From Acidobacteriota bacterium (GTDB lineage Bacteria; Acidobacteriota; Terriglobia; Bryobacterales; Bryobacteraceae): a DNA stretch of 54,623 nucleotides. The position numbers and the translations under genes were made by a program. The stretch is taken from NCBI GenBank assembly GCA_016871015.1, contig VFZX01000007.1, forward strand, positions 1-54,623, written 5' to 3'. This document shows, piece by piece, positions 1 through 7,502 of the stretch. Position 1 is the first letter of the stretch; every line of letters starts with the position of its first letter. Below the pieces are notes generated by a model. It saw only the letters and a list, made by a program, of their open reading frames with translations. It did not search any database and was not told the DNA's origin.

Positions 1-720
1 CTACGCGTACCCGAGGACGCAACGGATATCGTGGCGGAGGACATTCAGTATCCCGGCAAGGCTGGAACGCTCTTTGCGCACCTGGCCAAGCCGAAAGATC
101 TGACCGAGGCACTTCCGGCGGTGATTGTCATTCACGAGAACCGCGGACTGGTGCCGCACCACCGCGACATGACGCGGCGGTTCGCACGGGCCGGATTCAT
201 CGGCTTGGGCGTGGATCTGCTGTCGCGCCAGGGTGGCACGCGATCGATACCCGAAGCTCAGCTAACCCAGGCCTATGGCCGGACGCTTGTCCCCGAGCGG
301 CTTGAGGACCTGCAATCGTCGGTCGACTACCTGAAGTCGGAGGGGTTCGTCCGTGCGGACCGGATTGGCGTGACCGGCTTCTGCGCGGGCGGCGCCAACA
401 CCTACCTGCTGGCGTTCAACTCCAAGGACATCGCGGCGGCTGCTCCGTTCTACGGGGCTCCTCCAATGCCGATTCCCGACATCACCGGAGTCGCTCCGCT
501 TTGCGTGTTCCTGGGTGACGTGGATCCGGGCACCAACGCCAACATCCCGGCGCTGCTCACAGCGATCAATGCGGCCCGTGCTTCCGCCGAGATGCACATG
601 TGGGCTGGGGCACGGCACGCGTTCATGAACGACACTGGCGCCGCCTTCAACGCGGCTGCCGCGTGCACATCCTGGGACATCCTGCTTGGATTTTTCCGCC
701 GGCACTTGTTCCGGGCTTAG
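1..720 (+). CDS. Dienelactone hydrolase family protein, 5'-truncated by the window edge
   Basis: An alpha/beta hydrolase of the dienelactone hydrolase (DLH) family, which hydrolyses ester or lactone bonds in small molecules. The reading frame is open to base 1, and the residues before the GTG at 31 still read like the family (VPEDATDIV), so the gene very probably begins upstream. Counting from that GTG, the nucleophile is Cys118 in GFCAGG (usually GFCFGG), the acid is Asp163 or Asp165 in FLGDVDPG, and the base is His196 in GARHAFMN. The IHENRGL oxyanion-region motif is at 34-40. The triad is complete, so the enzyme should be active. The true substrate cannot be told from sequence. No partner gene is visible; the next gene starts 126 nt downstream. 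Confidence 0.85.
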   Translation, partial: LRVPEDATDIVAEDIQYPGKAGTLFAHLAKPKDLTEALPAVIVIHENRGLVPHHRDMTRRFARAGFIGLGVDLLSRQGGTRSIPEAQLTQAYGRTLVPERLEDLQSSVDYLKSEGFVRADRIGVTGFCAGGANTYLLAFNSKDIAAAAPFYGAPPMPIPDITGVAPLCVFLGDVDPGTNANIPALLTAINAARASAEMHMWAGARHAFMNDTGAAFNAAAACTSWDILLGFFRRHLFRA

Positions 721-846
721 AGGGCCAGTAACGGATTCCCCAAGAAAAAGCTCAGCGCGGGGGCCCGAGTTGTGGCAAGATGGTAGGGCCTGGGTTGGGC
801 GACCTGGGCCCAATTCAAACCTCACCAGGAGGGTGCGTTTAACATC

Positions 847-1254
847 ATGCAAGAGCTCATCAATTCGATGGTCAAATTCTCCGCCGCCATGGCCATGTTC
901 AGCATGGAACAGATGCGGACTTCCGCCAAAATGGCGATGGAGCCGAAGGCGGCCATGTGGAAGTTCAAGGATTCCCTCGACGCCGTGACCGCGGCGATCA
1001 ACAGCAAGCTTGAAAAAGGGAATCAGGAGACAGCCGACAAGATCTCCAAGACCGGCAGCGACATCATGGACCGGACCATGACGGTGGTCAGCGATTCCAC
1101 CACGGACCTCAAGGAGATGTTGCAAGCTGGCACAGAGATGCTGCGAAAAGCGTCGGAAACAATGGTAGAGGCGCTGGCTAAGATGACGGATCAGGCAAAG
1201 GCGGCCGCGGGGGAGCCCCAAGCGGCGGCAGAAGCCCTGTCGCCGAAGTCCTAA
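847..1254 (+). CDS. Phasin-like small helical protein
   Basis: A 135-aa protein that is almost all predicted amphipathic helix, very rich in Met, Ala and Lys, with no signal peptide. Composition and length resemble phasins, which coat polyhydroxyalkanoate granules or other lipid surfaces. An Ala/Pro-rich tail (about 118-135) is also phasin-like. The AGGAGG at 827-832 is a strong Shine-Dalgarno sequence but sits 14 nt from the ATG, which is unusually far. It is the first gene of a same-strand run with a UbiB-like pseudokinase, a cNMP-binding protein, two START-fold proteins and two ArsA-like ATPases, a context consistent with a lipid-surface protein. The family call is inferred from composition; it could be another coiled-coil protein. 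Confidence 0.5.
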   Translation: MQELINSMVKFSAAMAMFSMEQMRTSAKMAMEPKAAMWKFKDSLDAVTAAINSKLEKGNQETADKISKTGSDIMDRTMTVVSDSTTDLKEMLQAGTEMLRKASETMVEALAKMTDQAKAAAGEPQAAAEALSPKS

Positions 1255-1311
1255 CCCCTCTGGCTACGGATCCTCCGGAGCCGGCCATCAGCGCCCCAAC
1301 GGAAGAATTAG

Positions 1312-2757
1312 ATGGCGGAGCCGTCTCGAAACCCAAGCGGCGGACCAGGAGCCGGCGCAAATCTGACTAGTCTATTCAGCGGCGAAGATCCTCTGTCCGG
1401 CGCGTTTGCGGTGTTCCTTACCTACCGGTCGGACGTGTTGCGGGCCGGCCAGGTGGCCGGGCTTCGCACGCGCCGGGCAAATACGCTTCCCGCTATTGCG
1501 TTTGCGGCCGCAGGTGTGGCGCTGGAAGCGACACCCTGCTGGAGCACCGCGTCCACCTGTGCCTACAAAGGCCAGTGGAACGGCCGGACGGTCGTGCTTC
1601 AAGCAACCCGGGACCCGATTGGCACGAGCGATTGGGCGGGGTTTGACAAGAGGGTCCGCGAAGAGTTCACGGGCGCGATCGAGCCCGAGCGGAGCGGGCA
1701 GCTACTGGCGCAGTTCCGCGAATGGATGGCGCTCGGAAACGACCCGGTTCGCGAGCGGGCCTACCTCGAGGCCATTGCCTCGCTCGAGGGCAAGGTGGCC
1801 GCCGGCTACCCGAAGGTGGTGCCGGAGTTGTGCGGAGGCAAGGTACTGGCTTGGGAATGGGTGGAAGGAGAGCCCGTGTCACGGCTGCTCGCCCAGGGCT
1901 CGAAGCAGGCCGCCGGGCAGTTGGCCGAACTTGTGCTGGAACAGATCTTGACGTTGAACGTCATTGACGCTGAACTCGATCTCGATCAGATCGTCTCCGC
2001 AGGCGGAAGGCTGGTGGTCCGGAGGGCAAACCGTTTGGTCGCGGTTCCCGCGCCGCAGGTCCGGACGGCGATGCGGTATGTCGCGGCGGTGCTGTCCGGC
2101 AACTCGCCGGTGGCGGCGCGGGCGCTGCTGAAGCTCGCCTGGGGCCGTGATGCCGCCGGACAACTGGAATCGAAGCTCGTCGATGAGCTGGCCCATCTGA
2201 CACCCGAGTTGAAAGGCCGCTACCGGTTTCCGCCGAGCGCCGCGGTGTTTGAGAGCAATTGGAGGGCGCTGGCCCGGCTGAACGGATCGGCTCCGTTGTT
2301 CCTGGACAGCATGCACCGGAACCTGATTGCAGTTGGATACTGGAACTCGGAGATTCTCCCCGGCACAGATGCGATCGCCGACTCGCAGCCCGCGGTGCTG
2401 GGACGGCTGGCGCGCCAAAGGCTCGGGAATCTATTCGACCGCCAGACGATCGGAGAGTGGGTGGGAGGCTCGGGCCTTCTGGTCTTCGAAACGTTCCGGC
2501 AGATGAGCCGGTTCGCCGATGAATTCCGGGAGAACGAACTGGCGGTCGGCGTGGACGCCAGAGGCGGCGAAGAGGACCCGGCAGGAGGCAACCAGGTGGT
2601 GCGCCAGTGGATTCTCGCCGTGGTATTGTTTGTGGTATTTGCGGTGGCCGTGCGCTGGGCGGCGATGGCGCCGGCGCCCTGGGCAGCGGCATGCGCGGGG
2701 ATCGCAATCGCCGCGGCGGGAGGCCTCTTCTGGTCTGTTGCGCGCAGCTCGGGATAG
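1312..2757 (+). CDS. UbiB/ABC1-like membrane pseudokinase
   Basis: A 481-aa protein resembling the UbiB/ABC1/COQ8 family, atypical kinases that assist quinone and isoprenoid-lipid metabolism. The clearest match is YPKVVPELCGGKVLAWEWVEG (166-186), equivalent to the family's P-x-V-y-p-E-l-c-x-x-r-V-L-t-m-E-w-l-e-G segment. Two C-terminal membrane helices (about 428-475) match UbiB topology. Catalytic elements are missing: the VAVK lysine position reads VVLQ (Gln97), the HADPHPGN catalytic loop is replaced by NVIDAELD (216-223), and no DFG is visible. The N-terminal KxGQ motif is also not clear. It probably acts as a membrane scaffold or lipid-handling protein, not a kinase. GGAAG 8-9 nt before the ATG is a plausible ribosome site. 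Neighbours include COQ10-like START proteins. Confidence 0.7.
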   Translation: MAEPSRNPSGGPGAGANLTSLFSGEDPLSGAFAVFLTYRSDVLRAGQVAGLRTRRANTLPAIAFAAAGVALEATPCWSTASTCAYKGQWNGRTVVLQATRDPIGTSDWAGFDKRVREEFTGAIEPERSGQLLAQFREWMALGNDPVRERAYLEAIASLEGKVAAGYPKVVPELCGGKVLAWEWVEGEPVSRLLAQGSKQAAGQLAELVLEQILTLNVIDAELDLDQIVSAGGRLVVRRANRLVAVPAPQVRTAMRYVAAVLSGNSPVAARALLKLAWGRDAAGQLESKLVDELAHLTPELKGRYRFPPSAAVFESNWRALARLNGSAPLFLDSMHRNLIAVGYWNSEILPGTDAIADSQPAVLGRLARQRLGNLFDRQTIGEWVGGSGLLVFETFRQMSRFADEFRENELAVGVDARGGEEDPAGGNQVVRQWILAVVLFVVFAVAVRWAAMAPAPWAAACAGIAIAAAGGLFWSVARSSG

Positions 2758-2784
2758 TGTGAGACCCTGAATGGAATAGGAATC

Positions 2785-2790
2785 TAGAGT
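2785..2790 (+). promoter_or_regulatory. Possible -10 hexamer TAGAGT
   Basis: TAGAGT lies directly against the ATG at 2791 and exactly 6 nt before the in-frame ATG at 2797. That is the spacing seen at other presumed leaderless starts in the window. AGGAA at 2778-2782 could instead serve as a weak ribosome site for 2791. Confidence 0.3.
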
Positions 2791-3720
2791 ATGGAAATGA
2801 AACAGTTGCTCCAGAGAGTCGATTACTTTAAGGGCCTGGACGGCAAAGCGCTGGACCGGCTGGCCGACGCAGCGATTCTCCGGAACTATCCTGCGGGCGA
2901 GGTCATCGTCAAGCAAGGCGAGACAGGCCTCGGTCTGTACGTGATCACGCGCGGCCGCGTGAGGGTCGAAAAGGAAATGCCGAACGGACAGCCCCCGCTC
3001 AAATTGAACGAGCTGCCGACCAAGGAGACATCCGCCTTCGCCGAGATGGCGGTCATTGACAATCAGCCCCGCTCGGCCACTGTCCGCTCGATCGAGGAGA
3101 CCGAGTGTATTTTGCTCACGCGCGACAGCATGACCAAGCTGATGCAGAAGTACCCTGAAATTGCCGTGGGCATCGCACGCGATCTCGCGCAGAAGCTCAG
3201 GGCGGCGAACGACCTGCTCGCCGCGACCGGACAAAAGGGAAATGCACCGGCGCCGGCTGCCGGGGCCGCTCCGCCGAGCCCAGCCCCACCGCCGGCCGCT
3301 GAGGGCACAACCGACGCCCCGAAGGCGGAGTCCAACGGAAACGCGCCGGCTGAAGGCTTCAAGGCGAGCGCCCAGAAAACGCTGCTCAGCGTCTTCGACC
3401 GGCTTTACACGATGAAGGCTCTGACCAAATTCTCGGTTGCCGTGATCGGGTGTCCGGTGGAGGGCGTGGCCGCGGATTCGATCGGAGAGATCCGGCTGGG
3501 CGAGGTGAAGGCGGTGATCCTGCCGAGCCGGTCGAAGACCGGGCTGCGGCTGCAGGCGCTCGAATCCGGCGAGTTCACGCTCGATGTGTTGCGGCCGGAG
3601 GGCGGCGGGCCCATCCGCTTCGGCCCCATGCCCCTTGATCCCGGCGAAGACTGCCGCCTGGATCTGAGCAGCGGAGAGCCCATGCTCTACCGGAACGGCA
3701 TTCCGGCCGGGGGAAGGTAG
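2791..3720 (+). CDS. Cyclic-nucleotide-binding domain protein with novel C-terminal region
   Basis: A 309-aa cytoplasmic protein. Residues about 10-140 form a CRP-type cyclic-nucleotide-binding beta-barrel with an intact phosphate-binding cassette: Glu85 in FAEMAV and Arg94 in QPRSATV. It therefore probably still binds cAMP, cGMP or a related ligand. A Pro/Ala-rich linker (about 150-188) leads to a C-terminal domain (about 190-309) that I do not recognise. There is no helix-turn-helix, so it is not a CRP-type transcription factor. The gene ends 2 nt before the next START-protein gene. It is probably a ligand-sensing regulator of the lipid/ArsA cluster. The alternative start is the ATG at 2797. 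Confidence 0.8.
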   Translation: MEMKQLLQRVDYFKGLDGKALDRLADAAILRNYPAGEVIVKQGETGLGLYVITRGRVRVEKEMPNGQPPLKLNELPTKETSAFAEMAVIDNQPRSATVRSIEETECILLTRDSMTKLMQKYPEIAVGIARDLAQKLRAANDLLAATGQKGNAPAPAAGAAPPSPAPPPAAEGTTDAPKAESNGNAPAEGFKASAQKTLLSVFDRLYTMKALTKFSVAVIGCPVEGVAADSIGEIRLGEVKAVILPSRSKTGLRLQALESGEFTLDVLRPEGGGPIRFGPMPLDPGEDCRLDLSSGEPMLYRNGIPAGGR

Positions 3721-3722
3721 CG

Positions 3723-4253
3723 ATGCCCCAATTCACGATCAACCGGCAGCACGCCGAGCCCGTAGGGGCGTCAGCGGAGCTGGTGTATGACGTGCTGACC
3801 GACTACAACACCTACGGCGAGTGGATGCCGCTGATAGCCAAGGGCCACCTGATGGCCCGGGAGGGCGATCTGGCAATTGTCGAGTTCGACCTGACGAGCG
3901 GCGCCCACTTCACGGTGGAGGGCATTCACACCCGGAATCGAATGGTGCTGACGCGTCCGATTGCGGGGGACTGCCCGTTTACTAAGATGCAGTGGGACAT
4001 ACAACCCGAGGACTCTGGAAAGTCGCGGGTTAGTCTGGCGGTTCGCCTCCGCCCGAACGTCAAGATGCTGCCAAGCGCTTTCGGCTGGTGCAAGGGATCC
4101 GTGCGGGCCTTCACGGCCCACCTCTCGGCTTATTCGGCCGACGTTTCGGTGTCAGGCCCGGATGGGGAGAAGCTCCTGGAAGTCATGGAGACCGAGGACG
4201 GTCTGGTCTGTTGGATGAATGGCAAAAAATACGTGATGAAGGAGTCCCAATGA
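3723..4253 (+). CDS. SRPBCC/START-fold protein (COQ10-like), paralog 1
   Basis: A 176-aa SRPBCC (polyketide cyclase/dehydrase, COQ10-like) protein. The family forms a hydrophobic cavity for lipids, quinones or polyketides. Diagnostic residues are VYDVLTDYNTYGEWMP (21-36) at the first helix, followed by the long curved sheet and a C-terminal helix (about 119-137). After the domain comes a tail (150-176, LLEV..T..G...W.NGKKY) that also occurs on the next gene's product. There is no signal peptide. It starts 2 nt after the cNMP protein and overlaps the next start by ATGA, so translation is coupled. The ligand is unknown; beside a UbiB-like protein, an isoprenoid lipid or quinone is a reasonable guess. 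Confidence 0.85.
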   Translation: MPQFTINRQHAEPVGASAELVYDVLTDYNTYGEWMPLIAKGHLMAREGDLAIVEFDLTSGAHFTVEGIHTRNRMVLTRPIAGDCPFTKMQWDIQPEDSGKSRVSLAVRLRPNVKMLPSAFGWCKGSVRAFTAHLSAYSADVSVSGPDGEKLLEVMETEDGLVCWMNGKKYVMKESQ

Positions 4254-4837
4254 TCAAGGCCGTCATCAACGTTGCCGCGCCGCGGTACCACGTCTACCAG
4301 GTCTTGACCGATTACGAAAAGTACAAGCAGTGGCTCCCCAACTGCACCGGCTCCGTGATCGCCTCGCGCGAAGGCAATCGCGTGGACACCGACATCACCG
4401 TCAACATGATGAAGACGGTGACCATGGGCTTGCGGTTTGAGTCCGATGGGGCGCATTCCCTGACATTCAGCCTGCTCAAGAGCAGCGATCTGAAGGGGTA
4501 CTCGGGTTCTTACCGCCTGATGGATGCGGCTGACGGAGTGGGCACGGTGGTGATCACGGAGATGGATCTCGACGCGGGCGGCATGGTCCCGCGGTTCATG
4601 GTGGACCGCATGGCCAAGAAGTCGATCGACGACACCGGCAATGCACTCCGCGAGTACATCAAGAAGCTTCCCCCTCCGGCCGCGCCGCCTCCGGCTGCGG
4701 CTGGCGCCGTTGAGGCTGCCAAACCAGCTCCGGTGGCCGCGCGCCCCAAGCGGGCAAGGCGTGTGTTGCGCGTGCGCAAGACCGCATCCGGTTATCAGAT
4801 TTGGTACATGGGCCGGGAGTTCGAGGTTAAGGGCTAG
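4250..4837 (+). CDS. SRPBCC/START-fold protein (COQ10-like), paralog 2
   Basis: A 195-aa SRPBCC protein. The ATG at 4250 is chosen because it overlaps the previous stop (ATGA) and places the first beta strand (MIKAVINVAAP) exactly at the N-terminus; the frame is open further upstream. VYQVLTDYEKYKQWLPN (15-31) is the same lipid-binding-family signature as in the preceding gene. A Pro/Ala-rich linker (141-170) carries a C-terminal 25-residue tail (171-195, VLRVRKT..GYQIWYMGREF) that aligns without gaps to the tail of paralog 1. The two are probably ancient duplicates that bind related lipids or form a pair. The gene is followed 9 nt later by the first ArsA-like ATPase. Confidence 0.85.
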   Translation: MIKAVINVAAPRYHVYQVLTDYEKYKQWLPNCTGSVIASREGNRVDTDITVNMMKTVTMGLRFESDGAHSLTFSLLKSSDLKGYSGSYRLMDAADGVGTVVITEMDLDAGGMVPRFMVDRMAKKSIDDTGNALREYIKKLPPPAAPPPAAAGAVEAAKPAPVAARPKRARRVLRVRKTASGYQIWYMGREFEVKG

Positions 4838-4846
4838 TCCGCAGGC

Positions 4847-5743
4847 GTGCAGTCGCGAATCGCGGTCTTCTGTGGAAAGGGCGGAGTCGGAAAGACAACA
4901 CTTGCCCTGGCGCTCGGACTGAGGCAGGCGAACCGGGGAAGACGCGCGGTGGTGGTGACTTCGCATCCGTTGCCGGAACTCGCGCTGGCCGTATCGCTCA
5001 CGGGGCTTGCGGCGCGGCTCCCAGAGGCGGCGAAGAACCTGTTTGTGGTGCACCTGGATTCCAAGGAGCTGCTGGCCGATCTGGTCCGGCGCAGTTTTAC
5101 CATGCCGCTGCTCGCCGACCGGATCATCGCGAGCAGCATCTATCAGAGTCTGGTCGAGGTGGCGCCCGGACTCAAGGAGTTCTATTTCCTGTCGCGCCTT
5201 CAGCAGCTTGCCGAGCGGAAACAGGGCCTGCGCGACGAGCCGTTGAGCTACGATCTGCTGATCTGGGACGCGCCGGCAACGGGCCATTTCCTGGGCACGC
5301 TGCGGGCGGCGCGCAGCTTCGAGGCGTACCTCAGCGGTCCGTTGGCCGCCGCGGGAGCTGAGGTGGGACGCTTCTTCTCGAGTCCTGGCCGCATCACCAT
5401 CCTCCCGGTGAGCACGCCGGAAGAGATGGCGCTGCAAGAGATGTCGGAGATGTGCGCCGAGCTCCAGGAGAACTACCAGCTTCGTCCCGCCACGATCCTG
5501 CTGAACATGGCGTCGCCGGTGCTCAATGCGACCGAGGGCCAGGTGGCCGCAATCGAGGAGGATGCGGCGAATCCGGCGTTGCGGTTCGCCCTGGGCCGGG
5601 CGCGGCTGGAACGGGAGCGCGCCGGGCAAGTCGAATCGGCCACAGGTACGCTGGTGACGGCGGTCACACGGATCCGGCACACCAGCAGCGATATCGACCT
5701 GCTCGAATCATTAGGCGCGCAACTGGACGGGCTTCCAGTATGA
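4847..5743 (+). CDS. ArsA/Get3-like ATPase, subunit 1
   Basis: A 298-aa deviant-Walker-A ATPase of the ArsA/Get3/MinD superfamily; members load tail-anchored proteins, anions or other cargo. The P-loop GKGGVGKTT (10-18) has the signature lysine Lys11. Switch II is WDAPATGH (140-147, ArsA: DTAPTGH). The switch-I region reads TSHPLPEL where ArsA has STDPA, so the catalytic aspartate is His40. The start is GTG at 4847, close to the P-loop as usual. The last bases overlap the second ATPase start (ATGA). No metal-binding cysteine triad of arsenite pumps is visible, so arsenic export is unlikely. It probably forms a heterodimer with the next gene product. Confidence 0.85.
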   Translation: MQSRIAVFCGKGGVGKTTLALALGLRQANRGRRAVVVTSHPLPELALAVSLTGLAARLPEAAKNLFVVHLDSKELLADLVRRSFTMPLLADRIIASSIYQSLVEVAPGLKEFYFLSRLQQLAERKQGLRDEPLSYDLLIWDAPATGHFLGTLRAARSFEAYLSGPLAAAGAEVGRFFSSPGRITILPVSTPEEMALQEMSEMCAELQENYQLRPATILLNMASPVLNATEGQVAAIEEDAANPALRFALGRARLERERAGQVESATGTLVTAVTRIRHTSSDIDLLESLGAQLDGLPV

Positions 5744-6753
5744 AAATTACAGTGTTCGTGGGGACGGGCGGTGTCGGTAAGACATCAGTCGCCGCCGCCA
5801 CGGGACTGGCCCGGGCGAGGGCCGGACACCGGTGTCTGGTGCTGACCATTGATCCGGCGCGGCGGCTGCGCACTGCCTTGGGGCTGACCGGAGCGCCCGA
5901 AGAACAGCAGGTCCGGCTGGATCCAGCGGCGCCAGGGGAACTGTGGGCCGCGATGCTCGATGTCCGTGCGACACTCGACGAGGCGGTCCGCCGTTATGGA
6001 GATCCGGAGCTGCAGCCGCGGATCCTGGCCCATCCAATCTATGCGGCCATCGCCGATTCCCTTGCCGGAATGCAGGAGCTGATGGCGGTGGAGCGGATCG
6101 ACCAGTTGCGGTTGCGGGGCTTTGAGGAGATCATCGTCGACACCGCGCCTTCGCGGCACGCACTCGAGTTCCTGGACAAGCCGGTGGCGTTCGCCAATCT
6201 CGCCGATTCATCGTGGGTGAAGCTGATCGGCCGGACCTACAAGTTCGTCGAGGCGACCGGGATGCTGTCGGTGGGCCGGGCGACGATGGAAATCTACCGC
6301 AAGGTGGAGTCCATTCTCGGAGCGCGGCTGGTGAGTGATGTGCTCGACTTCTATTCGCTGTTTGTATCGATCGCCGAGGGCTACGGCGAGCGGGCGCGCA
6401 AGACTGTGGCGATGCTGCGCGATCCGGCGGTAACGGGCTTCCGCGTGGTCACCGCGCCGCAGAAGGCGGTCCGTGACGCCCGCTTCTTCACCGAGGCGCT
6501 CGCCGGACGGAAGTTCCGCGCCGAGGCGTTCTATGTGAACCGGATGTGGCCTTATGATCCGGGCGCGGGGGGTGGAACGGGCCTGGCAGGTGAGTTGATC
6601 GAGTGGTACCGCGACGAGCGATCCGCCCAGCAGGCGGGCTTTGAGGCGCTGCGGGCCGAACTGCGCGTTCCGCTGGCGGCGCTGCCAGAGCTTGACCGGG
6701 ATGTGGAAGGCGTGGCCGACCTCGAGCGGATCGCCCGCAACCTACTTCCGTAG
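5740..6753 (+). CDS. ArsA/Get3-like ATPase, subunit 2
   Basis: A 337-aa ArsA/Get3-like ATPase. The ATG at 5740 is chosen for the ATGA overlap and because MKITVFVGTGGVGKTS places the P-loop at residues 8-16; the open frame upstream has no family similarity. The signature-lysine position is Thr9 (GTGGVGKTS), so this subunit cannot supply the trans lysine, but switch I keeps its aspartate (Asp38 in LTIDPARRL). Switch II is VDTAPSRH (133-140). These features are the mirror image of subunit 1. Paired ArsA-like ATPases of this kind occur in actinobacteria as well. The gene converges with, and overlaps by 12 nt, the DUF2490 gene on the other strand. Confidence 0.85.
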   Translation: MKITVFVGTGGVGKTSVAAATGLARARAGHRCLVLTIDPARRLRTALGLTGAPEEQQVRLDPAAPGELWAAMLDVRATLDEAVRRYGDPELQPRILAHPIYAAIADSLAGMQELMAVERIDQLRLRGFEEIIVDTAPSRHALEFLDKPVAFANLADSSWVKLIGRTYKFVEATGMLSVGRATMEIYRKVESILGARLVSDVLDFYSLFVSIAEGYGERARKTVAMLRDPAVTGFRVVTAPQKAVRDARFFTEALAGRKFRAEAFYVNRMWPYDPGAGGGTGLAGELIEWYRDERSAQQAGFEALRAELRVPLAALPELDRDVEGVADLERIARNLLP

Positions 6754-7428
6754 CTTCCAGGGTGGCGCAAAGACCTGGAACATGAGCGTGTGGTTGTGTT
6801 CGAGGACCCGGCCATTGCGCTGCTGCAGCGTGTGCTCCATGAAGCCGGCCTCGACGCGCCAGCCACTTGTGAAGCTGTGTCCCAGGAGGGCCATCAGCCG
6901 GTTTTGATCAAACGCCTTTGGGGGCTTGTTCGGCGCGATGTTGAACATGATCTCGTCGCCGGCGGTCCAGTACCAGTGCTTCGACCCGGCGATCGGACGC
7001 CGGATCATGAGGCGGTAACGGAAGCGGTGCTGGTAGCGGTGCGTCGGGCCGATCCAGCGCTCTTCCCAACGGAAGCGGTGCGACAGGCGGGTGACGCCGC
7101 GCGTCTGGTCCCACAGCAGGTCCTGATATAAGCGGTTCTCGTCGAAGTCCGCCGCGACCGGCGCTTTGCCATAGCGGTAGGTGCGGATGAACCCGTATCC
7201 GGCGCCGGCCTTGAGCCCGGGCCGGATCTGTTTGAGAAGCGAAGTCCGGACGAGATACTGCTGCGGTTCAGCGATCGCTTCATTGCGTCTGGCCTGGAAC
7301 TCGGTCCACCAGGACCAGCCGTTGCCGAGTCCATACTCGCCAAAGTAGTTGAACCAGCCGTTTACGTTTGGAACGCCTTCCGCATGAAGGACCGCTGAAA
7401 ACACGCACACCAGGACCAAAAGCCGCAA
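6742..7428 (-). CDS. DUF2490-type outer-membrane beta-barrel protein
   Basis: A 228-aa protein with a short signal peptide (MRLLVLVCVFSAVLHA, cleavage near 16), a regular alternation of Trp/Tyr/Arg-rich strands and a final aromatic strand (HTLMFQVFA). This matches DUF2490 proteins, predicted outer-membrane barrels of unknown function. Motifs such as RFRWEERW and HRFRYRLMIR are typical. The start is TTG at 7428, because no better in-frame start exists before the signal peptide. A TACAAT hexamer upstream on the minus strand, near 7450, could drive it. The 3' end overlaps the ArsA-like gene by 12 nt in convergent orientation. Confidence 0.75.
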   Translation of the reverse strand: MRLLVLVCVFSAVLHAEGVPNVNGWFNYFGEYGLGNGWSWWTEFQARRNEAIAEPQQYLVRTSLLKQIRPGLKAGAGYGFIRTYRYGKAPVAADFDENRLYQDLLWDQTRGVTRLSHRFRWEERWIGPTHRYQHRFRYRLMIRRPIAGSKHWYWTAGDEIMFNIAPNKPPKAFDQNRLMALLGHSFTSGWRVEAGFMEHTLQQRNGRVLEHNHTLMFQVFAPPWKLRK

Positions 7429-7502
7429 GATTAATTCCAGTTCTTAATTGTACCCGTGTCGGACTTGCGGGCGTCGGAAGGAGCAGAAAGGCCGAGATCC
7501 AA

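Noticed and set aside
795-813. Inverted repeat TTGGGC/GCCCAA upstream of the phasin-like gene
   Set aside because: A 6-bp stem in very GC-rich sequence is expected by chance; there is no T-run or conserved spacing to support an operator or terminator.
4130-5680. 516-codon minus-strand frame across the START and ArsA genes
   Set aside because: No ribosome site or domain; the + strand genes overlap perfectly by ATGA and carry clear motifs.
4847-6753. Arsenite efflux (arsA) interpretation of the two ATPases
   Set aside because: No arsB, arsC or arsR neighbours, and the metal-binding cysteines of ArsA are not present. The neighbours are lipid-binding proteins.
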